A stretch of DNA of 64,000 nt. Source: Saturnia japonica. Taxonomy: Eukaryota; Arthropoda; Insecta; Lepidoptera; Saturniidae. Position 1 is the first letter of the stretch. Each line of letters begins with the position of its first letter. The notes below the pieces were generated by a model. The model ran no database searches, was not told the origin of the DNA, and saw only the letters and a program-made list of their open reading frames with translations. The stretch spans positions 3,008,115 through 3,072,114 of the forward strand of contig CM065316.1 of assembly GCA_033032175.1 (NCBI GenBank), in the 5' to 3' direction. Below are positions 23,500-35,300 of this stretch, piece after piece. The translations under genes were made by a program, and so were the position numbers.

Positions 23500-24215
23500 T
23501 TTATACTCTACACATGTACACCATCCCCCATTGGAACTTAAGCTTATACATATTTCTCATAAAGATAATTGCGTATCTGAGAGGCTATATTTTCATAAAA
23601 CTGATTATGGGGCTTGCATCAGTGAACTCAATGATCAAAGCACTGATCTTGATTGTGACGATTATGCTGAGTTATTTTACAGTAATTCAAAAATAAGAAG
23701 GTTACTGGCGCTACGCTAAAAGTAAAAAAAAAATAAATTATATAGTAGTATGTTTTATGAAAACAGTACAGATATCACAGGTCTTTTTGCAGATTATTTT
23801 GCTTCTGTAAATCGTAATTATAGTCTTCTAATAAACTATGCGTATTAATTTACCTCTTGAAATTATTTTATTGGTAAATTACTTAAATCAATAGGCTCGA
23901 TTCATGTTCGACTAAAACGTATTTATATCACAAATAGTGTTGGCCTTGACAGTATTCCTCTTTTCTTTGTACGTCAATGCGCAGATGCTTTAGTCAAACA
24001 CATCAATCATATTTAAAAAGTCCTTAAATGAAGGCGTCTCCCCATCTCAATAGAAAATAACCAAAAAAGTCAGGGTCAAGTCAATGCCACAAGGTTCCAG
24101 TCTGGGCTCTCTTTTATTCCTTTCATTTATTAACGACCTTCTTGATTTAATATACTATAAATGTTTGGCTTATGCAGATGATATCAAAATTTACATTTGT
24201 TTATTAATATTACAT
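23500..24215 (+). pseudogene. Jockey/CR1-like LINE fragment with broken reverse transcriptase
   Basis: Three pieces follow the order of a non-LTR ORF2. A linker-type piece (ISHKDNCVSERLYFHKTDYG, near 23555) comes first. The RT N-terminus (SVGLDSIPLFFVRQCADAL, near 23938) is next. Last is PQGSSLGSLLFLSFINDLL with YADD (near 24087-24195). The RT core between the last two is deleted and stops intervene, so it is dead. Confidence 0.7.
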
Positions 24216-24377
24216 AATATATTTATCCATATACGTATATTATGCTGTGTTTAAAATTAACAAGTGAATGTTGTGTACAGTTAGTTATAGAATGGCAGAT
24301 TTGTTATGCTGCAATATTTGTTCATTATTTATGAATGTGTTAATCTGTTATCTGTGATTGCACTTTTTTAACAAAAT

Positions 24378-24412
24378 TTAAACGAACGTTTAAACGAACG
24401 AACGAGCGAACG
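24378..24412. repeat. short AACGAACG repeat upstream of the GST promoter
   Basis: Alternating AAACGAACG and GTTTAAACG units sit about 120 bases before the TATA box. Confidence 0.5.
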
Positions 24413-24506
24413 TTTGTCGCTGACAACCCGCGACGAACATTCACCCGATAGTGTGGCCGCCGCGTAATCGGTATTTTTTATCTTTCGATTTTTTCAATGT
24501 GTGCCC

Positions 24507-24534
24507 TATAAATATTAAGGTCACTGTTTCAGTT
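24507..24534 (+). promoter_or_regulatory. core promoter of GST copy A (TATA box and initiator)
   Basis: TATAAATA at 24507-24514 is followed by an arthropod-type initiator, TCAGTT, at 24529-24534. The proposed +1 A is 24531, 24 bases after the start of the TATA box. It lies just before a spliced leader exon. Confidence 0.5.
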
Positions 24535-24603
24535 TATCATTTAACAGCGATCTGTCAATAAGTTAACGTGGTTTTAAGAAGTATCGACCTCGAATAAAAT
24601 AAT
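24531..24603 (+). other. 5' untranslated exon of GST copy A (proposed)
   Basis: The stretch ends at a strong donor (GTAAGT at 24604). The coding first exon begins right after an acceptor (TTACAG, ending 26360), four bases before the ATG. A non-coding leader exon is therefore needed, and this one is well placed. No transcript evidence is available. Confidence 0.5.
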
Positions 24604-25236
24604 GTAAGTTTTTTTTTAAATATTGTATAGTCTAGTGTTTAGTCATGATAAGTGACGATGTCGAATATATAACATGCTAAGCCTAGTCCCTTCTAGCCCC
24701 CCCCCCCCCCCTCCGAACTGGCTCTCAATTTAGGCTTACCTTCATGCTATAGTTTCATCTCGCTGGTTTGTTTTTAACTAGGTCAAATAGTCGGGCTCTT
24801 TTTATTTTGAGTATACATACTCTATAATGCATATGTGTTTATATAACAAACATTATGTCAAACAAAATCTCTTTTACCAAAGAAAAATCGTCTTTCTATG
24901 CTTCATAATTATAATCTACTAAACACTAACCGCCACTTCACGTTAATTAGAATTAAAAATGTAATTTGAAAAACATAAGTACTTATATCCTATATTACTA
25001 AGGGATTATTCCCTATTAAAAAAGGTAGGGTTTAGAGAAATTTACTCTCTACTTAGGGCAGTTCAAACTGGTGGAATTCCATTGCCAATTCTGCTATGTT
25101 GCGTAGTTTATCACGCAGCTCATAGAATTACTGAGAACTTATTCCCATCACTCATGAGCGTTCGCGTCTTTGGCCCTGATTTTCGACTGATGTGCCATTT
25201 ATCAGTGTCCTCGTTTTGGCACGTTTTATTATTGTG
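24604..25236. other. 5' UTR intron of GST copy A, first part
   Basis: Contains a 14-base C run (about 24699-24712) and a scrap of repeat family D near 25040-25090. No gene is seen. Confidence 0.35.
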
Positions 25237-25440
25237 CAGTGAAAGTCCCGTCAAAATCGGTCCAACTGTTTTGAAGATTACTCGGCACAAACAGACAGAT
25301 AGATAAAAAATTTAAAAATCGTATTTTTTTTTGGTTATAATTTGGTAGGTACTGGTTGGTGTAGTATATACTTTCATAATATGCATTTATTAAAAAAGCT
25401 GTTATTTTGACATTACATACACTTTTTATTAATTTTCCAT
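25237..25440 (+). repeat. repeat family A fragment
   Basis: Begins at the internal landmark GAAAGTCCCGTCAAAATCGG; the head is missing and the tail ends near TTTTTATTAATTTTCC. Confidence 0.55.
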
Positions 25441-25774
25441 GTAGGTTTAACATGCATTTACAATTCAAAATTAACACGGGTGAGACTGCGGGGCACAGCT
25501 AGTAAATATATAAATTCTTTTTTTTTAATGTTACTCTTCCTCACCTAAGCGAGATCGGTACCTACAACATTTTTATCTCTTTCGATCTCCTCTATCAGCT
25601 GAGACCTCAATATACACATAATTCCTCGCACAATCAATCAATACCTTCTTCGGTGTTCCTCCACTCCCATACCCGTATCATGTAATAATAAATCCTCTTT
25701 TATTTTAGTTTTAAAATCAATGATATTATAAGTAAAAAGGCGTAGTTAAGTGTTAAGCGCTCCAAGTTGCACGT

Positions 25775-25985
25775 TAATGATATTTTTACAGCTTCACTGA
25801 ACGAGGCGAGCGCTTAGGGCACTCAGTCGCGAAAATTTTGGACAACTCGAACACAAGGGTGCCAAAGTGGCCAGACCTCGGCTTGGGCGGTTGTCGCGAT
25901 TGCAATTAAGTCGCGATCTGACTAATTTCCTATCCGTAAATTCGAGCTAAACTAACTTAAACATATATACATGTTCCTTCCTGTT
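25775..25985 (-). repeat. polyA SINE family E (minus)
   Basis: Reverse copy sharing the complements of GGCCACTTTGGCACCCTTG and GACTTCTTTGCAATCG with the element at 15155-15660. Confidence 0.55.
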
Positions 25986-26017
25986 TTTATGCATAAGTGA
26001 AGTGAATTATAAAATAA

Positions 26018-26215
26018 TATAAAGTAAACCAAAAACATGCATCTGGGATCCCACAAAAATTCCCTAGAAAGTTCTAACAAGGGAGCCACCATCTTGTTAG
26101 GATACTGAAATTGTCATAAGACAGAACATTGTATTTACTTGATAATGGCAGTAATGGTCTTCATTAAAGAGGACTAGTTGCCAAGTTAGGAAGAAGAAGA
26201 ATGATCCCTTGATAA
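26018..26215 (-). repeat. repeat family F (minus)
   Basis: Complement of the 29595-29875 copy; shares GGCAGTAATGGTCTTCATTA and CCACAAAAATTCCCTAGAAA. Confidence 0.55.
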
Positions 26216-26364
26216 TAGGAATTGGTAATGTAGCTGTGTACAAGGTTTTATGTAGACAAAGCTCTTGGTCTATAACATCAACCCCACTTGTTATCAGCTT
26301 GTAAATGACTAAAATAAATATAGTAATTGTGTTAATTAAATTAGATATATTGGTTTACAGAATT

Positions 26365-29300
26365 ATGCCTAAGTTCGTGTTTCACTATTTCTCGTGCAAG
26401 GCACTGGGGGAGAGTATCCGCTTGCTGCTTTCTTATGGAGGTCAAGACTTCGAAGACCACAGAGTGTTGTCTGCAGATTGGCCAGAATTCAAAGCAAGTC
26501 AGTATAAGAAACTCTTTATCTTAGTTACCACGCCCAAGTTGGAAAATCTGGTGCCAAAGTAAATAACTTTTTACCCGATTAACGGCGAAGCCCAAGGAGG
26601 AGTAATGATTGCAGCAGGCTATTTTTTTTGATGGACTGTACTGTTTGCCTTAGGGGCCCTGAAGCCTCTGACGGCTTTTCAGCTTCACCGTGACTTGGGG
26701 GCGAGCGCTGAAGGCACTCAGCCGCGCCAGCAGGCTATGTATGTGTGTACTTTATATACTACTACCTAAGGTAACCATGGCCTATGGCGGCTTGTAACAC
26801 CATAGGTACCACTAGCGCGTTGCAGACCTTAAATCCCCCTACTTTAAGGAAAACCAACTCTGTCTCTAGTCTGGAAACCCTACTCACGGCAGGAACACAA
26901 CACAAGCTTATTTGGCTGTGATCTTCTGTAGGGTGGAGGTATTCCACCAGACGGACTGCCCCAAGTAGAGAGAAATCACTAAAGAAATTCTGTCTCTCTT
27001 GTTAATCATCATATCTTCTAAACCACCTATCATATTTAACAAATGAGATACCGTTAGAAGTGTTTTTATCGTCCATTAGTTACAGTTATGTGATGTCACT
27101 CTAAAATCAATATGGCGCCCTCTAAATAACATAAAGTCCTGTTTAAAAAGATATATCTTTATCATGTTTCTTGTTGGATATTAAATGTTATAGGATATCG
27201 ATGTTTTCCGTAGTCAGGTTAAAGTTTTTATACTTATCTAATCACAGATAAATAAACATATTTATATTGTACCATTCCGACCAATCCATATCTTTAGCAA
27301 GTAAGAATTGTAGTTAAATCTTAGTCAAAATATTTTACGGCAACCGATGTCTACATAACAAATGGATCGCGATTACCAAACACCAGCAACCGCGATACTG
27401 ACACGCTTAGGCTTCTCACGTTCCCAGATAAGACGGTCTGTATCCAGTGATCCAATCTAACAAGTTAGACATTTTACTTAAATTACGTTCCCGTAATAAA
27501 GAAATATTTTGCTCAGTTAGGAGAGTAATGTTGATACAGTAGTTTAACAATTTTTAGAATTTTGGTCGTTTATTTGTTTGTTACCTTTGAATCTGCTTTC
27601 TCTTCTGTTTTTTTACTCGTTATATTCTACTAGCTGACCCGCGTAAATTCGTCTGCGTCACATAACAGAGGGAGAAAAGGTTAGAGAGAGTGGGTCGTAA
27701 GTTGTATTATAGGTGCCGCCGGCTCCCACATCATTCCGCATAATAAAAATGCGCGCGCGGTACTTGATCATTATTTTGCTGCGGAGTTTTAAAAAAAAAG
27801 TGATATCTCCTGAGACATTCATTTCAATAAATTAATGAAAATGGAAATTTTGTTCAAAATTCAATACTTGTGATGAATAACGTCTTTATTTCGATAAGGA
27901 TTAATACAGTGTTTATAAAAACACCTTCGCAAATAATGCATTGTTTTAGAACAAATTATAAAAAAAGGTTATATTGAGTAAACCTTAAAAGATAAGACCT
28001 ATGCTATCGCGGACTTTTTTATACTTTTTAAGAGAAACTATTCCGTCACACACGATTGTCGCGTAACTTTAACCACTGCATCGCACCCAATGGATGCTCT
28101 CAAAAGGAAGAAATTTCTGCAACATTTTTCATTGATGCTCCGCTCCTATTTATTGGTCGTAGCGTAATTTTATATAGCCTATATAGCCTTCCTCGATAAA
28201 TGGGCTATCCAACACTAAAATATTTTTTCCAATCGAACCAGTAGTTCCTGAAATTAGCGCGTTCAACCAAACTAACAAACTCTTCAGCTTTATAATATTA
28301 GTATAGATTTATCCATGTACTGTCCACTTACTAAGCACTGTCCTCTGTCTATTTTAGTGTTTATTATGTAATTGTTTAAATAAATAAATATCGCAGGGTT
28401 CTCTGGCCGACGATTAATTCTTGATCGTTTGATTAACAGTGCGAATACTTTACCGAGTTACTATAAACAAAATGGCGTCGACGCCCAATTAACCAAAGTT
28501 CTGTAAACATATAGATTAACTTTTATGATTGCCTTCCCACTTAAAAAATCACGTGTATGATGATTAGGTAACCTAACCTTACATTAATTAGTTGACCTTT
28601 CGGTTAATTATCAAAAATTAGTTACTAATCTTGTTGTAACATTATTATCTACATTGACTGATATTTTTTACAAGTATGATGTTTTTAAAGGTAACGTAAT
28701 TAAGATAACGTTTTCGTATTATTAGGTAAATGTTTAATATAAATATAAATAATAGTGATTGTTTGTGTAAATAATTCAACGTCACTCCGCAATTTAATGA
28801 TAAAAATTAATTGGTAGGTAACAATAATAGTACTTCTTTTTAAAATTGTATGAAGTAACTCAAGATTTTTATTTGGTACTATTAGGGTGATTGAATACGT
28901 TCAGTGTGTTTCTTTCTTAGGACTATACAAAGCAAAAAAAAAAATCATAATCATCCTTTAGAAGTCCACTCCTGTGCATAAGCCTCTCCCAAGGTGAGCC
29001 ATCAAATAAAAACGAACTTTATTCCATTTAGACTCTAAGAAGGCACTCATGGATGTCACAACACTACCACCGATTCGAAAAACATCCCAGCCGTCGAGAA
29101 GAGCCGACCGATTTTTTTATTTATTAATTAATTTCGATTTTTTGACCCTATATTATGTAATACTAGCTGTGGCTCGCGGTTTCAACCGCATATAAATTAC
29201 TGATTGATGATTTATAATACTGCAGTCTATACAAAAATTTTATCGGGCGGCCAGATGATCTCATCGCGGCATCGCACGACTCGTTCGCGCCTTTAACTAC

Positions 29301-32300
29301 TATAGATATAGACCCGAGCCGAGTGTTGAATTATTTTAATTTTACATTATCTCTCAAACTATGCGTCCAAGTAATATGCTGTAAAATAGAAAGTTTATCT
29401 TCATTAAATTGTCTTTATGTTAAAGTAATTTTATTCGTAAGGATAGCCATGCTTAAAAATAATGCTCACAAATTAATTTTTAATCTTTAACGAAAAAAAT
29501 TCATCTGGCTATACCGCTGATAGGTGTAATAAAATGGGTGTTAACTGGGTTTTAACGAGATCACTGTGATTTAACTCATCATAGATTTTAATCCATTCGT
29601 CTTCTTCTTCTTCTTCCTAATTTGGCAACCGGTCCTCTTTAACGAAGACTATTACTGCCATTATCGAGTGAATTATAATGTCATGTGTTATGACGATTCA
29701 GTATCCTTACAAGATCGTGGCTCCATTGTTAGAATTTTCTAGGAAGTTTTTGTGGAATCCCAGAATGAATGTTTTCAGCTTATATTTATAATCCACTTCA
29801 CTTATGCACAAAAACCAAACTATATCACGCACAACGCCACCAATATTACATAATATAGGGTCAAAAACTTAAGTGAATGAATTAAAAATAAAAACTACTA
29901 CATGTCACTTCAAGATCCCGCCAAACAGTTCTTTAATCCATTCATAGTTTTTAACCCGGGTGGTATTTAACTGACCCCGAAATGCGACAAACTAAAACGT
30001 AACTGCCTTTTGGAGGTTTTATCAACATGCGTACGGTGGTCACTATCCAATCGGACACAAATGTCGGCTCCTACCACCCACCAACTTCTTAATTCTTCAT
30101 TACCTACTGTCTTAAAACCTCATTTTGCCTCTTAGTGGCACATTTATGGGCAGGCTCATTAAACAAAATGTCTATACAATTGTATTTTTATATTACTGAG
30201 CTATTGTTTTACTTACAAGGTTATCGAGATTAAATTTATTTTCAATTATATAACAGATATAATTTGTGTGTTTATTAGCGATTCAGTAGATGTTCGAATA
30301 GTCAAAGAAAACGATAACGATTAATAATCTATTTAATAATACGTGAAGCAAAAGCTTTTGGTACCTTTTTAAGCGTATTGCGTGCACGGAAGACTGTGAG
30401 ATTTGGCATGGTTGAAGTTTATATGGAGAAGGAGTTTTAGAAAGCTAAAGTTTATCTATAATATCTGTTACTAATATATTAAATAAAATAAATTAATACT
30501 ACCAGTTCCATTGAACTTAAGACTCCCCAAAATATTGACATTGTCACTCAATAAAAAGTGACAGCAAGTGATGTAGATAATACTCATTGTTTATGAATAC
30601 TGTAAATGTCAAACAGAAAATAGCCTATGATCAAAAAGTCGCTGGATGAATTTCGACCTTAGGGCGATCGCAAGTATTTATAATTAGATGTGCCCCGCAG
30701 TTTCGTCCGTGTTAAAATTTTGGATAGGTTAAGCGTAAAATTCGTTTTTAGTGATAGTGTCTACATCGCTATTATGAAAGCATTTGTTAGTACCTACTGC
30801 CTTTGGCTAATAAATGTCCTGTATTAATTATAAAAACATTCACCCCATCTTTTACATCCTTAGGTATTAAATTTGAAAAAAAAAAAGAAGATAAATCACG
30901 TTTTTTTTACTTTCTAACTGAATTGCTAAATACAAATATTCATAGATCTATCGTCAAAAATGACGTATTTTCATACAAATTTTCATCCCCTCTTTCGCCA
31001 CCTAAGGGGTTTAATTTCCAAAATATTCTTCCTTAGTGTTCACTTACAGTGTAAAAGGAACTCGCATGCAAATTTTCACGGTCCTAGCACCAGTAGTTTA
31101 AGCTAAATAATAGCTAAACCTATACCAATATTATAAAGTGAAAAGATTTTTTTTTTTTTTTTTTTTATAGATGAACTCAAGAAACTACTAGACCAATTTT
31201 AAATATTCTTTTATAAAGTACTGTATCAGCGAGTAACATAGGCTATATTATAAATTGAAAAATTTATTTGTCCAAAAAATGTCGATAGTTTTACACAAAG
31301 TATAAAAAAATTGCCTACACGGGTGCGTTGGCGAGGTTTGTCGTAGTATAAAATGAACACGGATGAAACCGTGGGGCACAGCTAGTAGATAAATAAATAG
31401 CTAAACAGATATATCAGTCAGGCAGTTAGTCAATCAGGGCAAGTAATTATTATATACGTAAATGTATAGATAAAGTATGTAAAACAAAATCAATAAAAAA
31501 TTTCCGACCCATGTGAATATTTCGCACAATAAGAATTTAAACAATCCAACTCATTTTAGTTAAACAAATTATTATTAGATGGCGCCTTTATTACGTTTTC
31601 ATTGGCATCAACAGATGGCGTTCCTAGTTAACGGAAGCATTAATTTTAAACTGTATAGTCATTAATTAGCCAATAGCGAGGAACGTAAGCTTTTGAAATA
31701 TGTCTAAACGTGTACGGTTGTAAAAGTGATCAGAGATCGCATTTATAGCCATACTTTATTCCGCTTTACTATAGTAATTTAACAAAACAATTTTTCAAAT
31801 AAGAAAGCCATCTTCAATTATTTTGATGAATTCCCTTCGAAGTCGAATGTCCAAGGCCAATTAAATTAAAATGTGACCACCCTTGAGGGAACCTCTTTCC
31901 AACGGAAAAAGAACGTCGCAATCGCTTCATAAACAATAAAAGTTACGCCTGAATATTCATAAAAAAAAACCTATACAATCAAACTGAGAAACTACTCCTT
32001 TTTTTGAAGTCGGTCAAAAAAGAGCCTAGGACGTCCACGCATACTTTACTTTTCCGGAACCTAAAGGTTCTGGTTTTGAGATTCATACCCTATTTGTTAC
32101 TCTATTTAATAAAAAAGAAAATGTGAAAACGAACCTGCTATACTAATAAAAAAATACACCTATATCCCATTAAATTTCATCTCTAAGAAGGCATTAATGA
32201 CATGCAAACTAATACATATACGAAAAATATTATACAAATTTCCATGTCATCGAAAAAATTCGGTAAGCAGCTCAACCAGGCTTGTAAAAAAATCTAGTAT

Positions 32301-35300
32301 TTTTTTATAAACTTAGGTAAATATAAAGTGTTGATAAAAAATGTTACACTAAATTTTTTTCCAACCCCGATAAAGAAGTTTCACTTAAAAAAATTAAAAG
32401 AAATTATAATGCTTATACAGCGAGAAATTACTTGCAGATAATATCAGTCAATATCTTACACATAATGACCAATCCTGTGACCCAACATTTTCACAGTAAA
32501 AATATCTACGGTAAAAACAGTTTTATTTGGTCCTTGAACTGGATATTCGATAGATTGGTAAATAACATTGGATTTTAGTAAAACCTTATACAACTAAGTT
32601 GATAAACAAGAGTATGGCCCGCGTGGTGGTAGCCCGCTACCGTTGTCTATGGACGCTTGATACCTGCACGTTGTCAACCTTCAACCCTCATTCACAGGAC
32701 CACAACACAAGGTTATTTGACTGCGATGTTCTCTAGGGTGTTTTATCAGACTGCCCCAAGTAGAAAGAAAATTCCAATTAAATTGTAATATGATATCTCT
32801 TAATAATAAACCTAATTTATCTTTTTCCAGGTACACCGTTCAGCCAAATGCCGGTTTTGGAGATCGACGGTAAAAAGTACGCCCAAAGCACTGCGATCTG
32901 CAGGTACCTGGGGCGCAAATACGGGCTCGCCGGAGCCAATGAAGAGGAATCCTTTGAGATCGACCAGAACATTGAGTACCTTCATGACATTCGAGCAAGT
33001 AAGTTTTTTTTTATAATCACGAGACATTCGATGGCAAGTTAAGTGTAGTTTGAAAAGCCGATAGCATTGTAAAAACACTATCGACTAATCGATTAACTAT
33101 TAATTGTTTCTTAGTACCGTTATGTAAATTGTTTTTTGGAACGAAGTTCCTTACGGCAGGCTTGGAGGAGACAGGGATTTTGCTGCGCGACCAAACTGAA
33201 AAAAATGTGATAGTAAAACCGTAAAAAAAGTCCGTGGAATAAAACCGTTAAATGAGACGTGCGCAGGCGCGACAGTCGTATACACAAGCGAGTAGTGTAA
33301 ATACCTTTTTTTGTAATTATTTCTATTTCTATGTAATAATGTTAAAGAAAGAGACATATTTTGTTATTTTAATTGATAATTTGAATTACGATTTTTTTTT
33401 TATTTTACGTAATTTATTGTTTCCTAAAATACTGAATTTCCTAAATACTTTCCTGTACTTAAATAAAAACCTTTTTTTTTTGCAAATTGTGTCTATTGTA
33501 CATTAGCCGAAGGAACTTCGTTCCTACCTGGTGTCTCACGACACCACATTATTTTTTTTTTTGCAAATTGACGGTACTTTCCCTGATGGTAAGCACAGTA
33601 CAATCCTAACGCAACGGCGACCACAGAGAGATGATAATCCATCAGTGGTCACCGCTGTCAAGCCAGCCTGCACAAATATCACTTCACGTTACGCTTGAAG
33701 GACCCAATGTCGTAAGAAGTATAAAATACAATTGACGGGAAATGGTCCCACAGTTTGACGGTACGACAAAGATAAGTCATAGAGAAGTTTTTACTTCGTG
33801 CCGAGATGGTGGTTACCGTAAAACTGTGACTTCGAAGCCCATCGCGTCTGGTTCTTTTGTGGAAAGAAGAGGAGGGAATTAGATTGGACAGCTCTTCAGA
33901 ACACTCACCATGATACAGACGATAGAACACGCTCAGCGAGGCGATGTTCCTGCGCAGCTGAAGCGGCTCGATGTATTTGGTAACGTCTGCATCATTACAG
34001 ACAGCCTTTCTCTGCAACCTGTCCAGACTATCGAGGAGACATTTTGCAGATCCATCCCTGAGATACAAATACTATTCCACATACGACCGAACTTGTGCCT
34101 TCTAAAGAAGATGCAACTGACCGGGCGTGAAAACCGTCATACTCTGTTGAGGATACCGAGACTCCGAGATGTAGGGGAGATGACACTCCCTATGTAATCC
34201 GAGGAATTCAGGACGCTGTGACTATCCACATTTAAGATATTGAGGCTGTCACGCATTGCTAGCGAGATGTTCCTAAAAGTAGGGAGAGGGGAAAAGGGGG
34301 ATATTTAATGAAGGAAACACGCACACCTTTCATTGATCCCCATGTAGATATGCTGTGCAAGGATTGGTTAAGTTAAATGATATATTCCTCGCGTCTCTCT
34401 TCAACATCTAGATGCCCTAGGATACTGAGAGACTAATGCGTAAAAAGGTTATTCGCTTAATCCCATGGGATTTGTTGTAGTCAGTCGAATTATGTACCCA
34501 TAAATCATTTCACTTTTCAAGAATCCGCTTCGGTATTCTACGAGGCTGACGAGGAACTGAAGAAGAAGAAGCACGAGGACTTCGTTAAGAACGTGTACCC
34601 TGAAATGCTGGAGAAGTTACATGCAATTGTAAAGAAGAATAACGGACACATTGCTGCTGGGAAGGTATAGTCTTCAATAACCGTTGTATCAATTACTTAA
34701 GTTTTTAGGGTTTAGGGCTTTAGGTCCTGGGTTCGAATCCCAGGTCGAGCAAAGTGTTATTGGGTTATTCCTATGAAATTCTCAGTAGCAGCTCGGAGTT
34801 TGTTTTCGTGCCCGATTAATGACAATAGGCTCGCCCCATATTACACGGGACCTAAAAACATACTTGGCCAATTGGGGGTGTACATTAATTCACCTCTACC
34901 CTAACCCTTCGGGGGATACAGGCGTGATGGTGTTATGTTATGTTTAAGGTATATTCTGATACTAGCTGTGCCCCTGGCTTCGCTCACGTAGACTATAGGA
35001 TGCCCGCGCGAATCTTGCTCCCCCGTTCCCGGCTATTTTAAAGACTAAAATGCTTATTGTGGGTGTTCTTTAGAAGATAGACGTATACTTTACCTATCAT
35101 TTTTTTAGGTCTTTTTAATGCCTACAAATTAAATTTTATGGCTTACTCAGCGTAAGCCATTTATGCGCACGAATTGATTCATCATGACCAGTATTTTTTT
35201 TTATTTGTGCGTAATTCTAATTCTTTTTCTAAAATAAAAGTAGCCTGTTACTCCCTATAACATCAGTTATCTAACCGTGAAAGTCCCGTCAAAATCGGTC

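Noticed and set aside
26305..26562. In-frame ATG at 26305 as start of GST copy A
   Set aside because: The stretch 26305-26360 ends in an acceptor (TTACAG) and its residues do not match the family; the ATG at 26365 gives the usual N-terminus.
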